Shown here: piece by piece, positions 18,902 to 25,988 of the stretch
How positions within the stretch are numbered: position 1 is the stretch's first letter
Layout: every line of letters starts with the position of its first letter
Assembly: GCF_003385515.1 (NCBI RefSeq)
Contig: NZ_QNVT01000013.1
Coordinates: 88,884-152,883 of the forward strand
Direction of reading: 5' to 3'
Source of the DNA: Chryseobacterium pennae
GTDB taxonomy: Bacteria; Bacteroidota; Bacteroidia; Flavobacteriales; Weeksellaceae
DNA length: 64,000 nucleotides
The notes under the pieces: generated by a model
The model's input: only the letters and a program-made list of their open reading frames with translations
Database searches by the model: none
Told to the model about the DNA's origin: nothing
Program-made: the position numbers and the translations under genes

Positions 18902-20053
18902 ATGCAATTCAAAATAATATCAATATACAGTCTGGCCCTAGTATTTGCCTTGTCAGCATGTTCAGGCAAGAAAGAAGAGGAAAAAACAGTTTATGAAAAC
19001 ACAAAATTTGCAAAAGGGACTGAAAATACCGTTCATCTTACCTCACAGCAAATTCAGTCAGTAGGAATTACAACTACAACCATTCAGAACAGAAATATGG
19101 AGAAACTGGTTCGCCTGAATGGAAAAGCAGAGATTGCGCCTTCTCATATCAGTTCTGTTTCAAGCATTATGGGTGGGCATATCAAATCAATCAACATAAT
19201 TAATGGAAGCCACTTCACTAAAGGTCAGGTACTGGCAGTGGTGGAAGATCCGCAATTCATACAGCTTCAGCAGGATTATCTGGTAACCAAAGCGCAGCTC
19301 GAGGCAGCAAGACTGAACTTGAACCGTCAGAAGGACCTTAATACAAGTAAAGCAAGCAGCGATAAAACCATGCAAACTGCACAGGCAGATTATTCAACTT
19401 TAAATGCTACCCTAAGAGGTCTTGAAGAAAAGTTGCGAATCATCGGAATCAATGCTAAAGGGCTAAACACCGGAAATATAAGAAGCAGAATTAATGTTTA
19501 TGCACCATTCAGTGGTTTTGTGAGCAAAATACTGGTGAATAACGGTCAATATATCAATCCTGCAGATACTTTATTTGAACTGATTAATCCGGCCGGATTA
19601 CTTTTAGAATTAAAAGTTTTTGAAAATGACGTTAATGATATAAAAACAGGGCAGGAAATCCTGGTATATAACAATCAAAAACCTGATGTGAAGTCCAATG
19701 CCAGAATTGTAAGTGTAGTTCCAAGTATTGAAAACGGAGGTTCTGCAACGGCAGTAGCCAAATTATCATCTGCCCATTCAGAATTTGTAAAAGGGATGTA
19801 CATCAATGCTGAAGTGAATATCAGCAACCGATACACTCAGGGACTTCCGAATGATGCTGTAGTTTCTTTTGAAAGCAGAAACTATGTTTTTGAAGACCTT
19901 GGAAAATCAAATTATAAGATGATTCCCGTGGTCATTGGTATTTCAGATGATCAGTTTACAGAAATTGTAAAAGCAGATTTTTTAAAAGATAAAAAGATTG
20001 TACAGAAAGGAGCTTACAGTCTTCTGATGATGTTGAAGAATAAGGCGGAATAA
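18902..20053 (+). CDS. RND efflux periplasmic adaptor (CzcB/CusB-like lipoprotein)
   Basis: This 383-residue protein has a lipoprotein signal ending LSAC, with the lipidated Cys at residue 20. It shows the membrane-fusion-protein layout: a biotinyl-lipoyl-like half (GGHIKSINIINGSHFTKGQVLAVVEDP), a helical hairpin (residues ~120-175), the second half-motif (VYAPFSGFVSKILVNNGQYI) and a beta-barrel. It would link the RND pump to the TolC part in the periplasm. The seven-base spacing to the pump gene indicates one operon. Confidence 0.92.
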   Translation: MQFKIISIYSLALVFALSACSGKKEEEKTVYENTKFAKGTENTVHLTSQQIQSVGITTTTIQNRNMEKLVRLNGKAEIAPSHISSVSSIMGGHIKSINIINGSHFTKGQVLAVVEDPQFIQLQQDYLVTKAQLEAARLNLNRQKDLNTSKASSDKTMQTAQADYSTLNATLRGLEEKLRIIGINAKGLNTGNIRSRINVYAPFSGFVSKILVNNGQYINPADTLFELINPAGLLLELKVFENDVNDIKTGQEILVYNNQKPDVKSNARIVSVVPSIENGGSATAVAKLSSAHSEFVKGMYINAEVNISNRYTQGLPNDAVVSFESRNYVFEDLGKSNYKMIPVVIGISDDQFTEIVKADFLKDKKIVQKGAYSLLMMLKNKAE

Positions 20054-20074
20054 TCGCTTTATATACATGTAAAA

Positions 20075-20111
20075 AAAAGGTTTTGTTTACCAATGATAAA
20101 TGAAACCTTTT
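20075..20111 (+). terminator. Terminator after the RND operon
   Basis: AAAAGGTTT (20075-20083) pairs with AAACCTTTT (20103-20111), followed by CTTTTG. It lies 22 bases past the adaptor stop. Confidence 0.55.
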
Positions 20112-20144
20112 CTTTTGTAGAATACCAGTAAATAAGGACAAATA

Positions 20145-20181
20145 AAAAATGCTGTTCCCAGAAGTTGAGAACAGCATTTTT
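20145..20181. terminator. Bidirectional terminator between convergent genes
   Basis: A perfect 13-bp stem is formed by AAAAATGCTGTTC (20145-20157) and GAACAGCATTTTT (20169-20181), with A/T runs at both ends. It fits termination of the RND operon and of the minus-strand lipoprotein gene. Confidence 0.85.
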
Positions 20182-20203
20182 GTTTGATTTCAATAGAGAT
20201 TGT

Positions 20204-20704
20204 TTATTTTACAGCTTTGTTCACTATTTTACAGTCAGCAGTGCTTAATTTTTGTCCGTCTTTGTAGCTGATCTTTTTTTCATCGGCATACTTAGATTGT
20301 CCGTCTTCTTCTTTATGATCTCCAATTCCTTCTGTTAAAGCATTGTCTTTCTGTAAGAAGTAAATATCTCTTTTGCTCTTTTTACCTTCAGAAGAAAATT
20401 CGTAGGTAAGTTTCAGAGTATCTCCAGATTTAAATCCTGTTACGTCTCCTTTTGAACTGTCTTTTTCACTGTTTTTATACGATAGTTTTCCGGTAATCGT
20501 TCCCAGGTTGTCGTCAATAGAAGCAAAAACACTGTCTTTTCCAGTTACTCCTACATAGCAGAACGATTTTGGCCCTAGTGTATCTATCACAGGTTCTTCT
20601 ACTGCAATAGTATCAGTATTCACTTTAGGAGCAGGAGCTTCAGTTTTTTTATTACAATTGATCATTACTGCTGAAACAGCAACTATTAAAATTAATTTCT
20701 TCAT
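20204..20704 (-). CDS. Hypothetical lipoprotein, 166 aa
   Basis: The N-terminus (MKKLILIVAVSAVMINCNKK) is a lipoprotein signal with Cys17. A Pro/Ala/Thr linker follows, and then a ~110-residue lysine/aspartate-rich beta domain containing DNLGTITGKLSYKNSEKDSS. Such small lipoproteins are common in flavobacteria, but I do not recognise a named family. It is a single-gene unit sharing a terminator with the efflux operon. Confidence 0.8.
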   Translation of the reverse strand: MKKLILIVAVSAVMINCNKKTEAPAPKVNTDTIAVEEPVIDTLGPKSFCYVGVTGKDSVFASIDDNLGTITGKLSYKNSEKDSSKGDVTGFKSGDTLKLTYEFSSEGKKSKRDIYFLQKDNALTEGIGDHKEEDGQSKYADEKKISYKDGQKLSTADCKIVNKAVK

Positions 20705-20849
20705 ATCCTTAGTTATTTAAAATCAAATTTTGAAGCGCTAAATTAGTGATACTATTTATATATTAATGAATATTTTTCTAAAGTTTAAAAATATCATTCA
20801 TTTGGGCACGGAAAATGATTTATATTATTCTATTTTTAAATTTATTATT

Positions 20850-21806
20850 ATGAAAAAGACTGTCAGAATGCTGGGATTAGGATTATTATTTTTAGGGTTG
20901 CATTCTTTGATGGGGCAAACACCTCAAAACTATATTTATACTTCATCGGGAGACCTGAAGAATATTGAAAAGATGATTGTACGAAAAGATATTGGAGGAG
21001 TGCAGATTGTCTATAACTGGAGAGCTTTAGAGACTTCAAAAGATGTTTATAATTTTTCAGGCATTGAAAAAGATTTAGAGTATTTGACTTCTTTAGATAA
21101 AAAACTGTTTATCCAGCTCCAGGACAGATTTTTTGAGCCTCAGGCAAGATATGTTCCTTATTATATTTTGAAGGAAAAGGAGTATACCGGTGGACTGGTG
21201 GCTCAATATGATAATCCGGGAGAGAATAAACCTGTTGGAAGTGGTTGGGTAACCCAGCAATGGAATCCTGCCGTTAGAGAACGATATCAAAAGCTGATAG
21301 GAGAGCTGGGGAAAAGGTTTGATGGGAAAATTCAGGGAATTAATCTTCCTGAAACCTCAATAGATATTGAAATGAAAAAAGATAAAACCGGCTTTAGCTG
21401 TGATAAATATTTTCAGGCAGAGTTGGATAATTTAAAATTTGCAAGGCAAGCATTCAAAGAATCTTATGTATTACAATATGTCAATTTTTTTCCGTGCGAA
21501 TGGGAAAATGACCATCAGTATATGTCCAGATTATTTGATTTTGCCGATAAAAATAAGATAGGGTTAGGCGGGCCGGACATTGTTCCTGATAAAAAGGCTC
21601 AGATGAAAAACTCTTATCCGTTTTTTAATCAATATAAAGGAAAATTACCACTAGTCGCTATGGCAGTCCAGGAGCCCACTTTAACTTATATAAATCCAAA
21701 AACAAAAAAGCCCTTTACAAAAGAAGAATTTGTGAATTATGCACAGAATTTTCTTGGGGTTAATATTATATTCTGGAGCGTGGAATCTCCCTGGCTGCTA
21801 AATTAA
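20850..21806 (+). CDS. Secreted glycoside-hydrolase-like TIM-barrel protein
   Basis: From ATG 20850 the protein has 318 residues and a signal peptide (KKTVRMLGLGLLFLGLHSLMG). An in-frame ATG at 20766 would add 28 residues before the signal and is unlikely. The sequence looks like a (beta/alpha)8 hydrolase: GGVQIVYNWRALE at an early strand, LFIQLQDRFFEPQ, INLPETSIDIE (a candidate catalytic glutamate at the end of a strand) and IIFWSVESPWLL near the end. The CAZy family and substrate are not assigned. Confidence 0.75.
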   Translation: MKKTVRMLGLGLLFLGLHSLMGQTPQNYIYTSSGDLKNIEKMIVRKDIGGVQIVYNWRALETSKDVYNFSGIEKDLEYLTSLDKKLFIQLQDRFFEPQARYVPYYILKEKEYTGGLVAQYDNPGENKPVGSGWVTQQWNPAVRERYQKLIGELGKRFDGKIQGINLPETSIDIEMKKDKTGFSCDKYFQAELDNLKFARQAFKESYVLQYVNFFPCEWENDHQYMSRLFDFADKNKIGLGGPDIVPDKKAQMKNSYPFFNQYKGKLPLVAMAVQEPTLTYINPKTKKPFTKEEFVNYAQNFLGVNIIFWSVESPWLLN

Positions 21807-21857
21807 TGAACATTTTTTTTAACCATTAAGTAATATCTTAATGGTTTAAAATTATTG

Positions 21858-22257
21858 TTTAACCACAAAAGTCATAAAAGTTTTTGAACGCTTTAGTTTT
21901 TTAAGTTATCAAGCTTTGCATATTAGAAGTTTACATAAGTTTTGAAAATCTTTGATTTTCTTGTTACGTACACTTTGTCATTCGGTAGGAATCCAATCTT
22001 TATTATTTAACCACAAAAGTCATAAAAGTTTTTGAACACTTTAGTTTTTTAAGTTATCAGGCTTTGCGTATTAGAAGTTCACATAAGTTTTGAAAATCTT
22101 TGATTTTCTTGTTACATATATTTTGTCATTCCGTAGGAATCCAATCTTTATTGTTTAACCACAAAAGTCATAAAAGTTTTTGAACACTTTAGTTTTTTAA
22201 GTTATCAAGCTTTGCGTATTAGAAGTTCACATAAGTTTTGAAAATCGTTGATTTTTC
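21858..22257. repeat. Tandem 148-bp repeat, 2.7 copies
   Basis: Units start at 21858, 22006 and 22154 (TTTAACCACAAAAGTC), giving two exact 148-base periods. The third copy stops near 22257 after GAAAATCGTTGATTTTT. Each unit has a small GAAAATC/GATTTTC hairpin. The units differ by a few substitutions. The gene-free stretch 21807-22307 consists of this array plus the 8-bp array below; no coding frame is seen. Confidence 0.92.
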
Positions 22258-22264
22258 ATTTTCA

Positions 22265-22320
22265 CTCTAATACTCTAATACTCTAATACTCTAATACACT
22301 CAAACTCTCAAACTCTCAAA
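22265..22320. repeat. 8-bp tandem array (CTCTAATA)4 then (CTCTCAAA)3
   Basis: There are seven 8-base units: four CTCTAATA, then CACTCAAA and two CTCTCAAA. The array runs into the DUF4256 gene, whose TGA stop (22308-22310) and last codons are written in the repeat. The same 8-mers recur in opposite orientation at 24680-24735 and 25355-25402. Confidence 0.92.
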
Positions 22321-22865
22321 CTCCCCCTAAACCCTCTCGCCGCATAATAAGAATCTGCACCATTGTGATAATAGAAAACGGTATTGTAACGTCTGTCGCA
22401 GAAAACAGCGCCTCCAAGTTCTCTAATTGAAGCAGGTGTCTGTATCCAGCTGGATGTTTTCTGATCAAACTTTCCTAATTCCTGAAGGTGGCGGTATTGT
22501 TCTTCGGTTAAAATATCAATACCCATTTCTGAAGCTTTATCAATGGCGTTGCTTTCAGGTTTGTTGGCTTTTCTTGATTCCCATGCTGGGTAATCGTAGC
22601 AAAGACTTCTGCGTTTTGGGCTTTCCGGAGCGCAGTCGAAGAAGATATATTCGTCTGTTTTTTGGTTATAATCCACAACATCAGGTTCGCCTTCTGTTTC
22701 TTCCATTTCGTTTAAAGACCAGAGTTTTTCAGGGCTGGCTTCCAGTTTGGACTGGATGTTTTCCCATTTCAGGCTTTTGTGGCGATTCATATTTTTTTCA
22801 AAACGGGCTTTCAGTACTTTTAGAAGGGTTTCGCTTTGTTCGGGAGTTAATGATTTCTTTTTCAT
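22308..22865 (-). CDS. DUF4256 domain-containing protein
   Basis: From ATG 22865 the protein has 185 residues; the longer frame to 22985 runs into repeat DNA. The features I associate with DUF4256 are MKKKSLTPEQSETLLKVL at the start, MEETEGEPDVVDY, DCAPESPKRRSLCYD, ELGGAVFCDRRYNTVFYYHN and AARGFRG near the end. The function is unknown. It lies at the distal end of an ArsR-led gene group (ArsR, SRPBCC, YdeI-like, DoxX), separated from DoxX by repeat DNA. Its last four residues are encoded at the edge of an 8-bp tandem array. Confidence 0.85.
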   Translation of the reverse strand: MKKKSLTPEQSETLLKVLKARFEKNMNRHKSLKWENIQSKLEASPEKLWSLNEMEETEGEPDVVDYNQKTDEYIFFDCAPESPKRRSLCYDYPAWESRKANKPESNAIDKASEMGIDILTEEQYRHLQELGKFDQKTSSWIQTPASIRELGGAVFCDRRYNTVFYYHNGADSYYAARGFRGSLRV

Positions 22866-22888
22866 GTTAAATTTTGTTTTACGGTTTG

Positions 22889-23671
22889 TTCTTTTTGAAT
22901 GAGTTGGTTTCTGTTGTTGGAACTCGCAAAGGCGCAAGAGGTTTTGGAGGCTGAGAATATTTTTAAGGCGCAAAGATTTTATCACGATAAAATTAATTTA
23001 AAAAAACTTTACTATTAAAAATTAAGTGATTATATAAAATTTTACACTCATTCTGATATCTTATTTAGTATGATTCTGTCATTCCTTTTTCATGTTAAAT
23101 TTTGTTTTTACTTCTTTTGAATGAGTTGGTTTCTGTTGTTGGAACTCGCAAAGGCGCAATAGGCTTTGGAGGCTGAGAATATTTTTAAGGCGCAAGGATT
23201 TTATCTCCGATAAAATTGAATGCTACATACTTTCATCTCATATTTGGTGAAAATCTTAGATTTTCTTGCGCCTTAAAAACAGCATTCGGTTTTAATTCTT
23301 AGCGTCTTAGCGTTATTCCAACAAAATTAATGTAATTATCTGCATAAAGTTTTTAATTGTTTGTACTGCTCCGGAGATTACAAAGAAAAATCCAACATAA
23401 GCCCATTCTTTTTTACTGTTTGTTCTTTTGAATGAATTGTTTTTTGTTGTTGGAACTCGCAAAGGCGCAATAGGCTTTTGAGGCTGAGAATATTTTTAAG
23501 GCGCAAGGATTTTATCTCCGATAAAATTGAATGCTACATACTTTCATCTCATATTTGGTGAAAATCATAGATTTTCTTGCGCCTTAAAAACAGCATTAGG
23601 TTTTAATCCTTAGTGTCTTTGCGATATTCCAACAAAATCAATGTTATCTGCATAAAATTTTTAATTGTGTG
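22889..23671. repeat. Threefold ~240-310-bp repeat block between DUF4256 and DoxX genes
   Basis: Copies begin TTCTTTTGAATGAG or a close variant at 22889 (short, to ~23000), 23112 (to ~23362) and 23423 (to 23671). Shared text includes GTTGTTGGAACTCGCAAAGG, TATTTTTAAGGCGCAAGGAT and an inverted GAAAATC...GATTTTC next to CGCAAG/CTTGCG arms. Upstream of copy 2 (23083-23107) there is also a copy of the DUF4256 start region. This explains the whole ~800-base gene-free stretch apart from the relic at 23363-23411. Confidence 0.88.
23363..23411 (-). pseudogene. Relic of a duplicated DoxX-like gene
   Basis: Read on the minus strand, this 49-base piece encodes KEWAYVGFFFVISGAV, nearly identical to KEWAYAGFFFVMSGAV in the intact DoxX-like gene at 23672-24073. 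The flank at 23341-23362 matches the sequence just past the intact gene's stop (23648-23671). The simplest reading is a duplication of repeat plus gene followed by large internal deletion of the first gene copy. Confidence 0.8.
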
Positions 23672-24073
23672 TTAGTTGTTGTTGAGAGAGATTTTTCGGT
23701 TTGCAGGTCTGAAATACCATGAAATCATAACCAGAACAAACAGTAAGACAGCAGGTAAGGTTCTACTAGTGGTATCTCCCACAATAAGATGCGAAATAAC
23801 TGCTCCGGACATGACGAAGAAAAATCCTGCATAAGCCCATTCTTTTAATAATAAACGTTTCGGAATGAGTATAGCAATAACGCCCAACAGTTTCCATACT
23901 CCGATGATGGTCATAAGATAAGCCGGATAGCCCAGATTGGTAAAATTGGCAAGTTCATCCTTATTTTTCATAAGCTGAACAATGGCGGTAGAAACCATGC
24001 CTAATGCCATCCAGAGTGTAAAGATCCAATAGATGATCTTTGTTCTTTTTGCTGATCGGTTTGATGTTTCCAT
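23672..24073 (-). CDS. DoxX-like membrane protein
   Basis: The protein has 133 residues and four predicted membrane helices, with the DoxX-like pattern GYPAYLMTIIGVWKLLGVIAIL and KEWAYAGFFFVMSGAVISH. Proteins of this family are small inner-membrane proteins of uncertain function, often next to ArsR/SRPBCC gene pairs as here. The gene is 18 bases downstream of the YdeI-like gene, so the two are co-transcribed. A short relic of a second copy lies downstream in the repeat block. Confidence 0.88.
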   Translation of the reverse strand: METSNRSAKRTKIIYWIFTLWMALGMVSTAIVQLMKNKDELANFTNLGYPAYLMTIIGVWKLLGVIAILIPKRLLLKEWAYAGFFFVMSGAVISHLIVGDTTSRTLPAVLLFVLVMISWYFRPANRKISLNNN

Positions 24074-24091
24074 ATTGATTATGTTTTATGA

Positions 24092-24670
24092 TTAGTCGGT
24101 AAGGCCTTTTCCTTCGAGGATTTGAGGGATGCATTTCTCTATTCTTGCTTCCCGGGTTTTGGATTGTTTGGCAGAGGAAAAGTGGAGTAGGTAAGCTCTT
24201 TGCCGGCCTGGGGTTAAGGATTGGAAAGCTTCTTTTAAGATAGCATCCTGATCCAGTTTGTTTTGAAATTCTTCAACCATTTCGAAGTCTTTGGTTTTCT
24301 TCATTTCAACCTTCACTCCGGATTCTTCAATCTCAACCGCTTCAAACATATACGCCCGAAGTTCCTTTTTAAGATCATGGATCTGCTGTACCTCTGTAAA
24401 ACGGATCTGTCTTGCAGCCTGTACGTTTTCAGATTGCTGAATTAAAATCTGGTCGGGATCTTTCATCAAAGCGCCTTTGAAAAAGAGTAGGGCACAATAT
24501 TCTTTAAATCCGTGAATTAAGAAAATATTTTTCCCTTCATAGGTATAACACGGACAGCCCCATTTTAAATCTTCTACCAATTCGGTACTTAGAGCAATGG
24601 TTCTTAATGCTTCAAATTCTTCTTTCCACTGTGTGGCGTTTTCGAAGAAAAAATTAACTTTTGGATTCAT
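24092..24670 (-). CDS. YdeI/DUF1801-type protein
   Basis: The protein has 192 residues. The N-terminal half has the DUF1801 fold signature (LVEDLKWGCPCYTYEGKNI ... CALLFFKGALMKDP). The C-terminal third is the OmdA/YdeI-like segment (FQSLTPGRQRAYLLHFSSAK, then KTREARIEKC). This domain pair matches the YdeI/OmpD-associated family, of unclear biochemical role. It sits in the ArsR-SRPBCC-YdeI-DoxX group. Its leader (24671-24880) holds an 8-bp tandem array and a sequence shared with the leader of the SRPBCC gene. Confidence 0.85.
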   Translation of the reverse strand: MNPKVNFFFENATQWKEEFEALRTIALSTELVEDLKWGCPCYTYEGKNIFLIHGFKEYCALLFFKGALMKDPDQILIQQSENVQAARQIRFTEVQQIHDLKKELRAYMFEAVEIEESGVKVEMKKTKDFEMVEEFQNKLDQDAILKEAFQSLTPGRQRAYLLHFSSAKQSKTREARIEKCIPQILEGKGLTD

Positions 24671-24679
24671 GTTTTTGGG

Positions 24680-24735
24680 TTTGAGGGTTTTAGGGTTTGA
24701 GAGTTTGAGAGTTTGAGAGTATTAGAGTAGGAGTG
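24680..24735. repeat. 8-bp tandem array in the YdeI-like gene leader
   Basis: The units read TTTGAGGG, TTTTAGGG, three TTTGAGAG, TATTAGAG and TAGGAGTG. The array begins 10 bases upstream of the ATG (minus strand). The unit is the reverse complement of that at 22265-22320. Confidence 0.88.
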
Positions 24736-24880
24736 TGATAACGTTCAAAGTTTGATGCTTAAAGTTCAAAGTTGTTTTCCTTTCACTAATAATTGACGAT
24801 TCACTTGCGAAGCAAAATTCACTATTGGCATCCACAAGTTAAACTCAGACATCATCGTCTCTCATCTCTTCGTCTATTAT

Positions 24881-25345
24881 CTATTGGTCTCTAAACATCT
24901 CCTGCAAACGATCATGCGCCCTATTAATTCCCTGAGCAAACGGCATTTTCAGATGCTGATCTCTGAAGTCTATGGATTTGTATATCGTCTGGATGGTGAT
25001 TTTACTTGTTTTGTCTGTTAGTTTTTCAAATTCTAAGAACTCGATCTGAACCGGAAAAGGAGTATTTTCCATCTGGAATGTTCTTATAATTTTCTCATTT
25101 TCAACAATGTCGTGAATCGTTCCGTTAGCACTAAACATTACTTCTCCCTGAGGATTTGAAGTTTCAAAACGGTAACTTCCGTGGGGCTGGTTTTCAAACT
25201 TGGTGACTTTGGTACCCATCCATTGTTCGAAAAGTTCAGCTTCAGTATATGCCTTGAAAAGCAATTCTACAGGAAGATCAAATTCTCTGATGATGAAGAT
25301 TTCCTGTTTGCCATCTTCTGCCTGGATTTTTGTTTTTAGTTCCAT
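24881..25345 (-). CDS. SRPBCC (AHSA1-like) domain protein
   Basis: This is a 154-residue single-domain protein. The AHSA1/SRPBCC pattern is visible: IIREFDLPVELLFKAYTEAE, LFEQWMGT, FENQPHGSYRFE and the C-terminal helix GINRAHDRLQEMF. These form a helix-grip pocket for hydrophobic ligands. It follows an ArsR-family gene, a recurrent pairing in which the regulator controls the SRPBCC gene. Its stop codon lies inside a sequence also present at the end of the ArsR gene. Confidence 0.9.
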   Translation of the reverse strand: MELKTKIQAEDGKQEIFIIREFDLPVELLFKAYTEAELFEQWMGTKVTKFENQPHGSYRFETSNPQGEVMFSANGTIHDIVENEKIIRTFQMENTPFPVQIEFLEFEKLTDKTSKITIQTIYKSIDFRDQHLKMPFAQGINRAHDRLQEMFRDQ

Positions 25346-25354
25346 ATTTTTGAG

Positions 25355-25402
25355 TTTGAGGGTTTGGGTGTTTTAGAGTATTAGAGTATTAGAGTATTAG
25401 AG
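25355..25402. repeat. 8-bp tandem array in the SRPBCC gene leader
   Basis: The units read TTTGAGGG, TTTGGGTG, TTTTAGAG and three TATTAGAG, beginning 10 bases upstream of the SRPBCC ATG (minus strand), the same position as the array in the next gene's leader. Confidence 0.88.
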
Positions 25403-25523
25403 TGGGAGCGTTTAAGGTTGGTATCCTTTCCCTGATGATTAACGATTCATTTGCGAAACAAAATTAACTATATACAATCCACAAGTTAAACTTTGGCCTC
25501 ATTGTCTCTCATCTCTTCGTCTA

Positions 25524-25859
25524 TTATCTATCTGTCTTATTTAAGTCTTGGTACACTTTCATCACACTTTCCAGCTTATTGAATTTCTCATCCCACATCT
25601 TGCGGAACGGTTCTATAAAATCGGCTATTTCTTTCATTTTATGGGGATTGAGGTGGTAAATAATTTCACGGCCGTTCTGTTCTGATCTCAGCAACTCACA
25701 TTCTGTAAGGATTTGAAGATGCTTGGAAACAGTAGGTCTTGCGGTATCGAAATTGGAAGCAACGGCTCCTGCAGTCATGGATTGAGCAGCCACCAGCATC
25801 AATATAGATCTTCTGGTAGGATCTGCAATCGCCTGGAATACATCTCTTCTTAAATTCAT
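25524..25859 (-). CDS. ArsR-family transcriptional regulator (SRPBCC-associated)
   Basis: This is a 111-residue winged-helix protein: [37 protein letters not shown] (recognition helix) and the wing REIIYHLNP. No metal-binding Cys pair is present, so it is not a classical metal sensor. It heads the SRPBCC-YdeI-DoxX-DUF4256 group. Two tandem operator-like repeats lie directly upstream (25862-25905), suggesting autorepression. Confidence 0.92.
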   Translation of the reverse strand: MNLRRDVFQAIADPTRRSILMLVAAQSMTAGAVASNFDTARPTVSKHLQILTECELLRSEQNGREIIYHLNPHKMKEIADFIEPFRKMWDEKFNKLESVMKVYQDLNKTDR

Positions 25860-25861
25860 TG

Positions 25862-25905
25862 TGTAGTTATTTGACTACAAATATATATGTAGTTATTTAG
25901 CTACG
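25862..25905 (-). promoter_or_regulatory. Twin ArsR-type operators
   Basis: TGTAGT-TATTTG-ACTACA (25862-25879) is a perfect inverted repeat with 6-bp arms. A second, imperfect copy TGTAGTTATTTAGCTACG (25888-25905) lies 26 bases further on. They begin three bases upstream of the ArsR start codon. Confidence 0.65.
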
Positions 25906-25938
25906 CAAGTTTTTTTGAGGAAATTTTTCTTCTAATGA

Positions 25939-25970
25939 AAACAGCCTCATGTAATTACATGAGGCTGTTT
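25939..25970 (-). terminator. Terminator of the TrlF-like ATPase gene
   Basis: This is a perfect 14-bp stem, AAACAGCCTCATGT (25939-25952) with ACATGAGGCTGTTT (25957-25970), and the loop AATT. On the minus strand it is followed by a short T run. It lies 18 bases past the ATPase stop and isolates it from the ArsR operon. Confidence 0.85.
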
Positions 25971-25988
25971 ATTAAATTATTATAGAAT

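Noticed and set aside
21858..23671. Repeat arrays considered as CRISPR
   Set aside because: The units are 148 to ~310 bases and near-identical throughout, with no short repeat/unique spacer alternation and no cas genes.
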